Below are positions 20,201 through 34,200 of a stretch of 64,000 nucleotides of DNA, piece after piece (the stretch's first letter is position 1; the number at the start of each line of letters is the position of its first letter). This DNA is from Nymphaea colorata. Its lineage: Eukaryota > Streptophyta > Magnoliopsida > Nymphaeales > Nymphaeaceae. Under the pieces are notes generated by a model that worked only from the letters and a program-made list of their open reading frames with translations, had not been told where the DNA came from and did not search any database. A program made the translations under genes and the position numbers. Location: positions 3,481,503-3,545,502 of the forward strand of contig NC_045143.1 in NCBI RefSeq assembly GCF_008831285.2. The letters run 5' to 3'.

Positions 20201-23200
20201 CTTCGTACGTGATCACCAAAAACGGGTGTTCTTCAACAACCAAAATTCAATGCCTTGCCGTTATTTACATTCCTTATTACTTTAGAAATATGTGTTGTTT
20301 AGTGGTATTACGAGGGCACATGAGCATTTTAATTTGCAGCACTTATTTCGTATTTATTTTGCTCCACTCTGTGTGGGTAGGTTTCTAAAGGGAAAAAGAA
20401 AGAACCCTGTTTCTCCAAGCTATAATCTTCGCCAATCGTTACTTGTTCAGTTGCAATTAGCGGTGAGATAATGACATCTAGATATCTATATCTGGGAATT
20501 TGGAGAAGATTGTCTAAGATTTTGGAGAAAAAGGTGGTATAGAAGAATGTGTGAGTGGCGAAACTGAGTAAAATCAGTCTCAAAACGAGAAGAGAAAAAA
20601 GAAGTAGATGAAGAAGGGGAGAAAAAAATACCACTTCCAAAATGAGATTGGTGGCAGACCTCAGATGACTGAAATTAGAACAATATTTTATATGTTAACA
20701 AGATATGGTGGTGGAGCTAAAAATTTCTTGCTAAGAGGCACTAATAGTTTAAATTTTAAACGGCGCTTTTGTATAAATAAGTAAAAATGTATAAAGAGTG
20801 CTAGGAGAGCGTCTTACCCCGCCCCTATTAACATGGAGCTTGGTGAGCTTGCCATTAGAGCCAACCAGGGAGCATAACAATAGGGGAGGGGCGAGAGGAG
20901 ATGATCTCCCATCTTCCGGATAACAGGCAAATCATCCTGGATTGAAACGCCATTTCATTCAAAAAAGGGGGGAAAAAATCCCACTCTATCAATAAAAACT
21001 AAAAAGGAGAAACACTTTTTTTTGAAAAAGATAAAAATATCCTTTAGAAGTGTCACTCCAGGGTCAAACATACTACCATTCAAGTGAAGGCCGAAGTTTC
21101 TTTTTTTTCCTATTCAGTAACAAGTAGAAATTTTTAATTATGGGGCACTGCTATAGAAATTCTCATTTATAAAAGGGCACAACATATATAAATAAGTAAA
21201 TAATTATAAGAAATCTATGTAAAAATAAATAAAAAAGTTTTGTTGCTGGCATAGACACTTGCCCATGCCAGCCTATATATAGCTACGCTACTGTCCCCAC
21301 CACCTTTCAAGGTTTAGACCTTCTTTCAGTATTTTGAGATGTTGCTTCCGCTATACATTAACTTGTATATCGGCACCCTAACCTCTTTCTTTTTCATTGA
21401 GAAAGAGGGACAGTTATATAATGACATTTATATGTCCCAAAGGTTTTAAATGAAAAAAAATTAAATGGCAATCTACTGTGCCAAAACCAACTTCTCTAGA
21501 GAAGCATGAGTGTGGTAAATTGGCCTTCACAAAAGTATCTGTGAAAACGTGTGACTCCATTCACGGAAACTGTAAAATTTCTAGATTACCAAAGTTTACA
21601 GTTAATAGAAGTAATCAGTTCAAGTGAAAATGCAGGCGAAAATTTATAGTTGGCATCCACCATGTGGGGTTGTTTGCAGGACACCTCATCGAGAAAGCAG
21701 CTACTTCATTGGCACGTACAGAGTGGGCATTGAATGAGGCTAAAGGAGAAAGTTAATTTTTTCATGTTGAAACTAACTATATATGCCTTGCACTTAGTCT
21801 TTATATCGAAATAATTTTCTCAAAACTAGTTTTATAGCTAAAATCTAGTTTACGTGCAATTTTAGAATGATTTGGGGTCCCTGGTTATATGGATTTCAAC
21901 GTGCTCCTTAACAACTTTGGCTTCAGCTGTGAAAAAAACTAAAAACCAAAACAATTAACTACTTTAATAACAGCTTTTACAAGCCATTGAAAATTTTTCA
22001 CAATCTTTAATAAGTATCTAGACCAATGAAATCAAAAGATTATCTATGATTCTGAAAGTAAAAGCCTTCCGTTAGTGAAAGTCTGGAAACATTTATGATC
22101 TCTTCCAACTTCTGCATTTATCCTGTGAATTCTTCAGCATTAAGATTATTTCATGATGTGAATAATGAATATTGAACCAACATTGGTTTCTTCCAAGGGG
22201 TCCAGTACTGCCAAAAGGTCAGCAATCTGGTGCTTCAGTCCTCATGAAATGGTAAACAAAGTGGAGAACATGCTCCATGGCGTTGCCTGATCTTCGCTGC
22301 CATTGCAGCGCGTGCTTCCTCCAGTCTGCAGCCAGCCATATATACTTCAGATGGCAGTTCGGCCCGTTGAAAAGATTCTTCTTCCTTTGATATTTTCCGT
22401 ACTCTCTGGTGCGATGGCTTCTGCCTTCAGGGTATTCAAAGTTGCAGCTAGAAGACGACATGATTACTGTAACTGAGTAGAAAATAATACAAAAAAAAAA
22501 AAAAACTTCGGAAGATTGTAATATTGGCACACTGATATACCTGTTTTGAAATGATCACTCTGTGGGTGGTGGAGGCAAGATTTCCAGAAAAAGGCAGTAA
22601 CATTTTTATGACAGCTGAGGGAGACTACTGTGTACTGTCACGTGGAGAGAGAGAGAGAGAGAGAGAGAGCTATTTACTGGAAGAATTTAAAGCAGTTTTT
22701 TTTGCCACGCAAAATTTACTGATATTAAATCGAGAAATACCAACTGCTAGAAATTTAAAGGGACGAAAGAAAATCTACCAAGAATTTCAAGTGGCAAATG
22801 CTTGTAATCTTTTTGTATTCATAATAATAAAGCTATACACGAATGTGAGAACCTGAGTCTATACGTCAAATACAAAGCTGAGAGATTTAAAGTATTTGGG
22901 GAGCTTTCCGGGAAGTTTGGGCTCCATCATGAACTGAAATGCTATGGAGATGGCAATCCTGTCCAACAATGCAGAGTAATTGCAGCAGATGAGCAAAGAG
23001 TGTGGTAGTTCACATGTGAGGTGCTTTCTCATTATTTTAGCCGATACACGTGATGCAGAAGCTTCTTGCAATAATTTCTCTGCAATCTTGCTGAGTACAA
23101 GAGTAATTAGCTTATTCTTTCTAATTTGATCAGTTTAAACTAGTTGGTATGCTTAATAACACCTAATTAGTGGAAGACGGTCTGAAATATCAAACTTAAT

Positions 23201-25234
23201 GTAGAATTGGCTATCTCTTTCTTTCTTCCATTTTACAAATCTTCTGCAATTCACAAACGACTGACTCTTATCCTGAAAGGCTATTAAAAAATGGAAGTTC
23301 TTCATACTATCTTGACGTTTTATGGTAACATTTCTACAGGGCAATAGCAAAATAGTGCATAGATGTCCATCTTCAAAGTGGGGAGCACATATCACATCAC
23401 CTTGGTGGTTCAGTCATTATGAATCCACCAACGCCATTTCATCGCCTAGCCAAAAGCGTTCAAGCTGCATTTTTTTCTTCTATTCAAATTCAAGAAGTTG
23501 AGAGGACCATGTGGTTCTAACTTGTTGACAAAACTGGCCCGCGACTTAAATTATTTCTCACCCAATGCATTAAATTCTGATAAAGAGAAACTTTCTGAGT
23601 GAGTGAAATGCTAACATCTCATTGCCCAAAAAAAAAGGCTTGTAAGTCCTTGCATTTCCCTTGTTATAGAGTCATGAGCTCTATAGACGTCAACAGTATC
23701 TGTGGCGCACCCTTGAACTTAGATACTGTCATGTCACCCTTAAAAGTTAGTGACATAACGGTTACGATAATGAAACTACCAACGTGTTTTTTCACATACC
23801 CTTAACCACTGACACTGTGCAGTCAATCAACTTTACTAAGATATGTGAATAAAGCAATTTTTTTGCAGAAATGTGATAGTCCACGGTTCCTGCTTTCCCG
23901 ATTTCACGAGGCATAATTTTGGATTTCTCAAAGGAAACGTTTTTTCTTGAAGAAGAATGTTACCACTTAACATTCAAAGATACTAAAAAATTGTTAAAAA
24001 ATCTTAGAAAGGTAGAAGACTATGTTACGTTGGTATCACAATTATCAGGTTTGTACATTTCCAAAAAGGCAAGACAAGCATAATAAATTGAACAAGAGCG
24101 GTCAGGTGTCCCACCGCCAAGGCTGTTTCTTTTACAAGATATAATCAGGATATTGAGAATTTCGTGAAGTTTACGGAGAATTTTACAGGCTCTCGACAAA
24201 GTTTTACAATTTAGTTTGAACTATAGAAAAATTTTATAACTTGTTTTAAAGTTTAGTAAAATTACAAAATGTGTTTACTCATCTGTAAAAATGTTGTAAT
24301 TATTTTATTATTTTCATGACTTTCATTCGCCGTTATTAAGTTTTATATGATCTCTTCGACAGATTTTATCATAATTTTTTATGGAGATCAGGTTTTAATA
24401 TATAAATCACGCTAAAAGACCCCATCACCAATAGGTGATCGATAGACCTGTATTTCCTTTCGAAAACTATTTGAGATTTTACCACCAAAATAAGGGCAAA
24501 CCTAGCTTCTACCTTATTAGACAGGGAGACCGTTTAGCTTCGATTTCTCACGGCCAATGAACTTAGTTTCGTTTCAATTTTATTGGATGTCTTCGGTCTT
24601 TAAATTCAAATTTACATCATCAGATGTCATCGGTTTTTATCTGTATCACTAACTGATCTCCTAGATAATTCAATTTCACTTGAACCTCACATCTGGCGGT
24701 TTAACAGTCTGCCGCCTGTATTTATTGGAGTACAGAGTGAGAAAGCGGGAGACGGAGGGAAGGAAGGACGGGGGAGAGAGAGAGAGCTTGTCGCTGTTAT
24801 AACTCCATAGAAAGCATGTCCCTTAACACCCTGATTTTGTTGATCAGAAAGCGGGATCAGTGGGATAGGAGTCAAGGACGAAAGTGGAGGCCATCTAATT
24901 CGTGGTGCCATTAACTCTCTGCTGGCTGGACCCTCCTCTGCTCAGAAGAATACGGTTGCCATTAATGCTCCGCAGAGCTGCCCAACTGTGAATTCGGAAG
25001 GGCTGGATCAACCTACCTACTTTGAGGAATGGGTGCCTCCGTAATTCCGACTGTTAACCCTGTCTTAGACCCTAAACCCTCGACCTTTACGCCTTTTTTA
25101 CACCCAACCGCCAGACTTGCTCTTCTCATTAAATTGCTACCGCCATTGTTATCCTCTTGGCCCTCCAGCAAAACCCATTTGAGGGTTTCTGCATTCTCGT
25201 CCTCAGTGGGGAGAATTTTGGGGAAGGAGAGCAG
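17222..25234. other. Intergenic, 8 kb: QQT1 3' flank to ABCG32 promoter
   Basis: The stretch is AT-rich with no long conserved frame. A pyrimidine/purine-biased piece around 17980-18190 and another near 20690-21300 resemble decayed dispersed repeats, but I cannot name a family. A GA run lies at about 22644-22669 and a shorter one near 24772-24786, close to the transporter's likely promoter. A short exon-like minus-strand frame at 22235-22420 is listed separately under findings. Confidence 0.45.
22644..22669. repeat. (GA)n microsatellite
   Basis: About 12 GA units occur in intergenic DNA with no gene close by. Confidence 0.85.
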
Positions 25235-28200
25235 ATGGACTTGGGGAGGAACTACGCTACTGGACTGTGGAACTCGTCGGACAATGTGTTCAGCCGGTCG
25301 AATTCCCGACGAGAAGAGGATGACGATGAGACCGCTCTCACGTGGGCAGCATTGGAGCGGTTGCCCACCTACGACAGGGTGCGGAGAGGGATCTTTCAGA
25401 ACATCATTGGGGAGCAAAGGGAGGTGGAGATTGGCAGCTTGGGAATTCAGGACCTGCAGCTCATTCTTGATCGACTTATAAATGCCGTGGACGAGAGTGC
25501 GGAACAATTTCTCTTCAGAATGAGGCGAAGATTTGATGCGTAACGTTTTTTGCCTTCCTATCACGTTTTTTCTTTTTAATATTTTGTGTTGCGAATTCTG
25601 CTAGCTTTTCCACGTGTAGTTTCATTGCATTTTTTGTTTTGCTTTTTCCTTTGTAACTCCTTTGGTCGATGATTTGATATATAGCTTCTCTACATGTTTT
25701 CTCTCAATTTTGCCCGCGACACTGTTCAGAATCTTGGTGCAGCCTTTGAGTTTTCCCTTGGGATTTTTCGATCTTGACTAGCAGAACAGGGTACACGGTT
25801 TGGTTTTAGGACCAGACTTCATACTCCACTAATTCAAGTGACGAACTACATTTCTGCAGAGGTTTCGGCTTGCATCTTTTCCTTTGATTGGTACCAACTT
25901 TTAGTTTTAAGTATTTTTGAATATTTCCATCTTTGAGGGGCAAATTAAAAGATTCTGATTTGTTTCATTTTGGACAAGCAAAGTCAATTTTCTTTGATAA
26001 TTTTCCTAGGGATCTTTGCTTGAGCACCCCATTTATGCTACTTTGCTTCTCAGGCGGTCTCTAAAAGGTGCAAAGCGATTGATTTTGTAATGAGTGTAAT
26101 GGCAGCAGTCAGCAATCTTTTTATCTAATAGGATAGCAACAATAGAGCTTCTCATTGACTTGGTCCTTTTTTTTCCTTGATCACTTCATATGCGTTTAAC
26201 TTTCATTGCTGTTACTATGTGACTGGACAATGATGCTATTGAGCCCTGATTATGGTAAACCTTAACGCTGATAATTCCAATATAGTAAAAAATGTTTTTG
26301 GTGTTCTCATGCTGGGACCCTGTGATGAAATTGTACTTTTCTTTGATTAATTTTAGTTCTTGGGAGAGGCATAAGTGGATCTAATTGATTTCCCGGTATT
26401 GCAGCGTGGGTCTTGAATTTCCAAAGATTGAGGTTCGATTCCAGCAGTTAAAAGTTGACGCATATATACATGTTGGAAGCAGAGCTCTACCCACAATTCC
26501 CAATTTCATCTGTAACATGGGAGAGGTATTTGTGTTGTTTATCTGATGAATATCACTTTAGAAGTTTAGCTTAGATGCTTTTGGGTTTACATTCTGGAAA
26601 TAGCTTCTTTTGAAAGCTAGCTAGCTGTAGTTTACTTTTGTTCTTGTTCTTAAGGCTTTCCTCAGGCAATTCGGGATTTTGCGGGGAAGGCGGACATGCT
26701 TATCAATATTACAAGACATTAGCGGCATAATTAGGCCTTCCAGGTTTGTCTTGACAAAATCCAATATTGGTAAATGGATGGATCATTCCTTGTTCTTGAA
26801 TGATTAAGGGTGCCTCTGTTTTCAGAATGACGCTTCTTCTTGGTCCTCCTGGCTCTGGAAAGACTACATTGCTGTTGGCACTGGCTGGAAGGCTTAGCTC
26901 AGATTTAAAAGTTAGCTACTATTACCTCAATCTGATTTTTTTTTTTTTAAGAGTTTTGGTGTGCATGTAGAGTGATTCAAGAATTTCATCAGACTTGTTA
27001 AATTAATTTGTGGGTCCAACATTTTTCTGTGAAAGGAATTATTTTCATGTGCGATAACAACTTGATCTTGAAATTTTTCTGCTTTATGTGGAAAGTAGAT
27101 GTTTTTTTTTTTTTTGGTTATAGTTAAATAAACATTTCTTCTGGTGGAATACTACCTGGACTCAATAATTCGCCACTGGAAGTTTCTTTGTAGATGTCAG
27201 GGAGCATTACATATAATGGTCATCGCCTTAAAGAGTTTGTTCCTCAACGAACGTCTGCCTATGTGAGTCAGCAAGATTCACATGTTGCGGAAATGACAGT
27301 TAGAGAGACTCTTGATTTTGCAGGGAGATGCCAAGGCGTTGGAATTAAATATGGTAAACTTTCAACTCTGACGACTGAGAAACCCATTCTGCTTTATTGT
27401 TTTGAAAGCTAAAATATTATTGGATTGAATAGATATGCTTCTGGAGCTTTCAAGAAGAGAAAAGGATGCTGGAATAAAGCCAGACGAGGATCTTGATCTA
27501 TTTATGAAGGCATGCAATGTTATTCTGATTTCAGATCCTATGTCTGAGTAGCTGAGTAGCCATAGAATTTATTAATATGTCTTTGGATTTTTTCCAGGCA
27601 TTGGCTTTAAAGGGAGAGCAAACAGGGCTTGTGACACAGTATATAATGAAGGTACTGTGATGTGACATTCATTTTCTGTTGTAGTTGCTTAATTGTCTTT
27701 TTAAATGTCCAACTTTTTCTCTTGTATCAAAGGCACACATATACACATCCTAAAATATGTATGAATATTTAACTATGTAAGACATTGTGAAACATTGCAA
27801 ACGGTTTGGAGTTTTCTCAAGGTGCTGAATGTGCTCAAGAAATATAATCTGATTGTTTCTCATCCTTGAAAAGTAAGATTGCTGTAGAACTTCTATGGTC
27901 TCAATAACATTTCCTGATTTCCATAATGTTACACCTTTTAATTCATCCTATTCTTTTGGTCATAGCAGGTTTTAGTTGATCCCATATTTTCGAAACCACA
28001 TGTTGTTTTTAATAAATAGATTGCTACTTTGTTGCTTACTTGGCACCTTCCAAAATTTCCATAAGTGTCTTTTTAGCTGTTTGCATGACTGGAACTAAAA
28101 AATGAGAAATTTACTCTGTAGTTTTAAAAGTGATACTGAACCTTTTATGAACTTTATAGCCTCTGATTGGCACAGATTCTAGATTCTAAAGCTTATAGCC

Positions 28201-31200
28201 CCTGATTGGCACAGATTCTAGGTCTGAACATATGTGCTGATACGATAGTAGGAGATGAAATGCTTAGAGGAATTTCTGGAGGTCAAAAGAAACGGCTTAC
28301 TACAGGTAAGAACTTCTATGTAGATATATCAAGTATGGTATGCACATCTTTTAGTCTGAGAATGCCTGACATGTGAATTTTTCAGGTGAATTATTAGTTG
28401 GTCCAGCTAGAGTGTTGTTTATGGATGACATATCAACTGGGCTTGATAGTGCAACAACGTATCAAATCATCAAGTACCTCCAGCATTCAACCCATGCACT
28501 TGATGGAACTACTATGATATCCCTATTACAACCAGCTCCAGAAACTTATGAACTTTTTGATGATATAATTCTTATTTCTGAAGGTCATATAGTTTATCAA
28601 GGGCCTCGTGAGAATGTCCTTGAGTTCTTTGAGTTCATGGGCTTCCGGTGTCCAGAACGGAAAAATATTGCTGACTTTTTGCAGGAAGTATGAATTATGG
28701 ATTGTATTAGTAATATCATTTTCTTTTGCTATAGCTTGTGTGTATTTAGTAATTTCTATGCATTCATCCTCAGTAGTACCAACTACACATTTTCCACTGT
28801 TTTTAGGTGACATCTAGGAAAGATCAGCGACAGTATTGGGCAGGTCGTGATTACAATTACCACTACATACCTGTGGAGAAATTTTCTGAGGCATTTCGAT
28901 CATTTCATGTTGGCAAGAGTTTGATGAAGGAACTGAGTGCTCCATATGATAAGCATCTTAATCATCCTGCAGCACTGACTAGTTCAAGTTATGGGGTTAA
29001 GAAATCAGAGCTTCTCAGAGCTAACTTTGCCTGGCAAAAGTTATTGATGAAGCGGAACTCTTTTATTTATGTTTTCAAATTTATTCAGGTACTATGATTT
29101 CTGTGTTTGTAAAGTAAATTGTACTAATTGAATAAACTGAATCTGGGATACTGAAAGTTTATTCGTCATATAAACTTGGGAATGAGTCTCTTTGGCAGTT
29201 GAAGTAGCTAGAAATTTGGTAGATAACTTACACGGTCTGGAATAAGGCTCACATCACATGCTTATCAAAATGTTAATGTACTCAAATACTGGTTCTTATT
29301 GTTGTAATTTAGGCTCTGAATTATCTAGAAGTACGTACAATTTTCATCTGAAATATAGCAGAAAATATGTTTCTCTAATCAGTTTGTTTGATCACTTTCC
29401 TGCAGCTCCTCTTTGTTGCTATCATCACAATGACAGTATTTTTTCGAACAAGATTGCACCATGACAGTGTAGAGGATGCTGGAATATATCTTGGAGCTTT
29501 ATACTTTTCCATCATAATGATTTTATTTAATGGCTTTACGGAAGTGTCAATGCTTATGGCCAAACTTCATGTTATCTATAAGCATCGAGATTTGCACTTT
29601 TATCCTTGCTGGGCATATACTCTTCCTGCCTGGGTTCTTAGCATTCCAACTTCACTTATGGAGTCTGCTATGTGGGTGGCAGTAACTTACTATGTGATGG
29701 GTTTTGATCCACAAATTACTAGGTTAGAATATCTCCTTTGCTTGTGAAGGAAATCACTTGATTTTTCTATATTTTCTTGACATTTACTATGTCTTCTAAC
29801 ATGGACACACAGGTTCCTTCGGCAGTTTCTATTGTTCTTCTGCTTGCATCAGATGTCATTAGCTCTCTTCCGTATAATGGCAGCCCTTGGTCGAAACATG
29901 ATAGTCTCTAATACTTTTGGATCTTTTGCAATGCTGATTATCATGCTTTTAGGAGGATTCATTACTTCCAGAGGTTAGCCTTTTTATTGAGGTTCTTATT
30001 TTGATCTGTTGGTGGTTGTTAATTCATTCAGCTTTGATTCTTGCAGATAGCATTCAGAAGTGGTGGATTTGGGGTTACTGGTTCTCTCCTTTAATGTATG
30101 CCCAGAATGCTGCGTCAGTAAATGAATTCCATGGGCACTCGTGGGATCACGTAAGTAAATTTTTATTTCAAATGTTAAAGCATATTTTTGTCTGTAGATA
30201 GATCACATTTTCAGAAAGTTCCCAACACCCCAATCCTCACTTTTTATCTCTTCTAGGTATGTGGTGTACTAACTTCTAAGTCTCATTATCGATGTCCTTG
30301 TTTCTTGCCTTTTTCCTAACATATAGAAGACTGGTATGCATTAGTTGAACTGGACAAGCTGCAAAATGGGCAGCAACGGTATTTTGATAAAATGTTACAT
30401 GATAAGGTCCTACTATGATCACATAATTTATGTAAGATTTATCTCCAAGAATGGGTTCAACAGGATCTTATTCTGTTACATAACGTCTTATTAAAACAGA
30501 ACATTTTCAGAAGAGTGGGTAAATGCCAAAATAAGTTTATATCATGCATTTAACAGTCAGACATTTATGATCTTGTGCTTCATAGTTCACACAGACCTAT
30601 TAACTTATTATTACATATTATAGGCTACATTTGTGCTTTGCTGATAGTGATTTCATGTGGAGACTTTATGGATTTTATGTTGATGCTACATGGATCTTCT
30701 TACATTATTCTTGAGATAGTATTTGAGCTCAATTGCGGATATATGGTCAGAGGACTCCTCTTGGTTGATTAATCTGTTGAATGATTTGTTACTTTTAGTT
30801 GTAAAAGTGGAAGGATAGGTATTGCATTTATGGCTTTTTGCTAGTTGGAGTGGTGCATGTTTTTGATGGTCATGCTAGGAAATTCCTGATGTTAAACTTG
30901 GCATTCCAGAGATTTGACAACTCCAATGAAACCATTGGCTTGGCACTTTTGAAATCGCGTGGGTTGTTTCCAGAGAATTACTGGTATTGGATTGGCGTTG
31001 CTGCTCTACTTTCTTACTCAATCTTATTCAACATCCTTTTCACTGTCTTCCTAACATATCTCAAACGTAAGAATCATTTTGATTTTCAAATTGAGATCTT
31101 TTGACTTCATCTGAAATTGATAATTGGAATCATGTGTGAACCTCATGCAGCTCTTGGGAAGCCACAAGCTGTTCTGTCTGAAGAATCACTTCAACAGAGG

Positions 31201-34200
31201 GATGGTAAGGGAATAGGTCGTTTTGAACTTAGCCCTCCTCCAAGTACAGGAAGCATGGGAGGTAAGCAAATTATGACCCAGTAAATAAATTGGCTGTCTT
31301 TCCTTTTACTCCTAAGTTGAGTTTACTTTCCTAGCAGCAAATGGGAAGGAGAAGAGAGGCATGGTTCTCCCATTCCAGCCTCTTTCCATGTGCTTTAGCA
31401 ACATCAACTACTATGTGGATGTTCCAGAGGTATGCAATTGTGATTCTCTTGTCTAATTTATCTTTGATAGTCATTAGACTGATTTTGACTCTTTCTTATG
31501 ATTTGGTATGGTAGGCAATGAAGCAACAGGGTGTTATGGAAGACCGATTGCAGTTGTTAGTTGATGTTACTGGTGCATTTAGACCTGGTGTTCTTACTGC
31601 ATTGGTCGGAGTTAGTGGAGCTGGAAAAACCACTCTAATGGATGTTTTAGCTGGTAGAAAAACTGGTGGATATATAGAAGGAAATATAAGCATTTCAGGT
31701 TATCCAAAAAATCAGGAAACTTTTACAAGAATCTCTGGCTATTGTGAGCAGAATGATGTACATTCTCCGTGTATGACTGTATATGAGTCACTTGTATACT
31801 CTGCTTGGCTCCGTTTGCCTGCACATGTTGATCTAAGAACTCAGCAAGTAAGTACCTTTAGTTCGGTACTTGGCTTTTGTGTGTTTTATGCTTTTAGCTG
31901 CAAAATATTTACATGATTCTGTGCAGGCTTTCGTGGAGGAGGTGATGGAACTTGTAGAGCTTGTCCCAGTCGGTGGTGCCCTTGTTGGACTTCCAGGAAT
32001 AAATGGGCTGTCCACAGAACAGCGCAAGAGATTGACTATTGCTGTAGAGCTCGTTGCTAATCCATCTATTGTGTTCATGGATGAGCCAACCTCTGGATTG
32101 GATGCTAGATCTGCTGCCATTGTTATGAGAACTGTAAGGAATATTGTGGATACTGGAAGGACGATTGTCTGCACAATTCACCAACCCAGCATTGACATAT
32201 TTGAGTCATTTGATGAGGTCTTTACTTAATATTCCTGAATTGGATTGGCCTCTTTCTTTTGTTTGTTTGTTCTTTTCTTTGTGGCGACTGATATAGGCAT
32301 CTACTTAAGAATAGTTACTGTTAGCATGAGACTGATGTTAATATGGTTTTGTCTCGTCAGCTTTTATTTATGAAGCGTGGAGGGGAGCTCATTTATGCAG
32401 GTCTTCTGGGATCTAATTCTCAGAACCTCATTGAATATTTTGAGGTAACCTCAGTTGCCATTTTCTGTCTTAGTTCTTCTGTTTGTAGCTTCTTTCTTGT
32501 CAACACTTGAATTCTATGAAATCTTGTTAGTAATGAAAGCATGTACTTGTAACCCTCTTTCATGCCTGTTAGTCTTATACATCAATTCTCAAATGTCTTA
32601 TGATTTAAAATTTTAAACTTCAACCATGGGATCTGCCTCGTCATTTCATTCTGGTCTGCAATTTCATGTTCTAGAAATGCTCGGCTTTGAGTAAGATCTC
32701 TCACCTCCAAAAACTTATGCAGTGCAGAAGAACACATTTTTTCTACAGTTAAAATTTTGCCTCCTATGCACAACACACGACTTGCAAGTATACATAAGAT
32801 ACATGCATACATGCATGCATGCACACACACACATATTATATGTACTGACATTGTGTCCTATACAAAATTAGGCAATTGAAGGTGTGCCCAAGATAAAAGA
32901 TGGTTATAATCCAGCAACGTGGATGCTGGAGGTGACTTCTCCGGAAGAAGAAAATCGCCTAAGAGTAGATTTTGCTGATATTTACAGGAGATCTGATTTG
33001 TACAGGTTTTGTCATTTCCTGAATAATACTAATCTTAGGGAAGATTGGAAGCATTCTCATAAATATGTTGCTTCGGTATATCTGCAGGCAAAACAAATTG
33101 TTAGTTGAGAGTCTCAGCCGACCAACACATGAATCAAAAGATCTCAGCTTTCCAACAAAATATGCTCAACCATTTCGCATTCAATTTCTTGCATGCCTGT
33201 GGAAACAACATAAATCCTATTGGAGAAACCCTCAGTATACTGCAGTTCGATTCTTCTATACCGTTATCATTTCTTTGATGTTTGGCACCATCTGCTGGAG
33301 ATTTGGTAGTAAAAGGTTCTCTTTCTTACTCTCTCTCTCTCTCACACACACACACACATATTCCCTTGTGTGTTCACAGACATATGTAGATATGCTTATG
33401 CACATTCACATTCATAATGTTCACTGGTGATCCCTATTGCCTTGGCTTATCACGTCGTGGATGCACCAAAGAAAAGCTGTGTTCCTTTTGAGATCAATGT
33501 TCGCACAAACTGGCTAGTTCCTGATTGAGCCTTGTACTGTTTTTTGGAAGCTTCCTTTTATTTTAGTTTCATTTTTGTAATTTTGATGCAAAATGAAGAC
33601 ATCAATATGTTGTTTCCTTGGGCATATGGTTCCTTGTTTTGCAGAATAGGGAGCTATCCTCGCCGTGGTTGAGTTTATTGTTCTTTCTATGATCTATCAA
33701 CCTGGCTCAGGGACATTTTAGTTGCTGGGGATGCAGATAGCCTCCCTAGGAAAAAAAAAAAAAAAATCCGATGTCCACTTTGATCTATTTCTCTTAACTG
33801 CTGAAGTTTCCCAATTATCCAAATTGCTCTCAGTGTTTATCCTTGATAAGCCAAAACCTCATGTGTTTCACCTCTTTAAACTCAAAGTTAAAGGTCTAAT
33901 TCATCCTTAGACAAGCTACTAAAGTCCTCAAGAGTTTAAAGTTTTTTAAAATTATGTCAATCACAAAGGTAGTTGAAAATGGATGGGACACTTGTGTATT
34001 TGATTGTAAGTGCCAAGAAGCCAAGAAAATAGTGAATATTTGAAATCATTCTAAAGGTTAAAGATGAAAGTGTATTGGTCATCACAAAGATGACCACACT
34101 TTTTTTGAGGATGATTTTGTAATTTTTAAAGATAGCATGTAGTTCTTGTGCTGAAGTCTAGCTTGTTGAGAAATTGAGAATATTTGTATAAGTGTAATAG

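Noticed and set aside
25013-25564. 183-aa minus-strand ORF opposite ABCG32 exon 1
   Set aside because: It is a shadow of the conserved exon 1, with no recognisable domain or family start.
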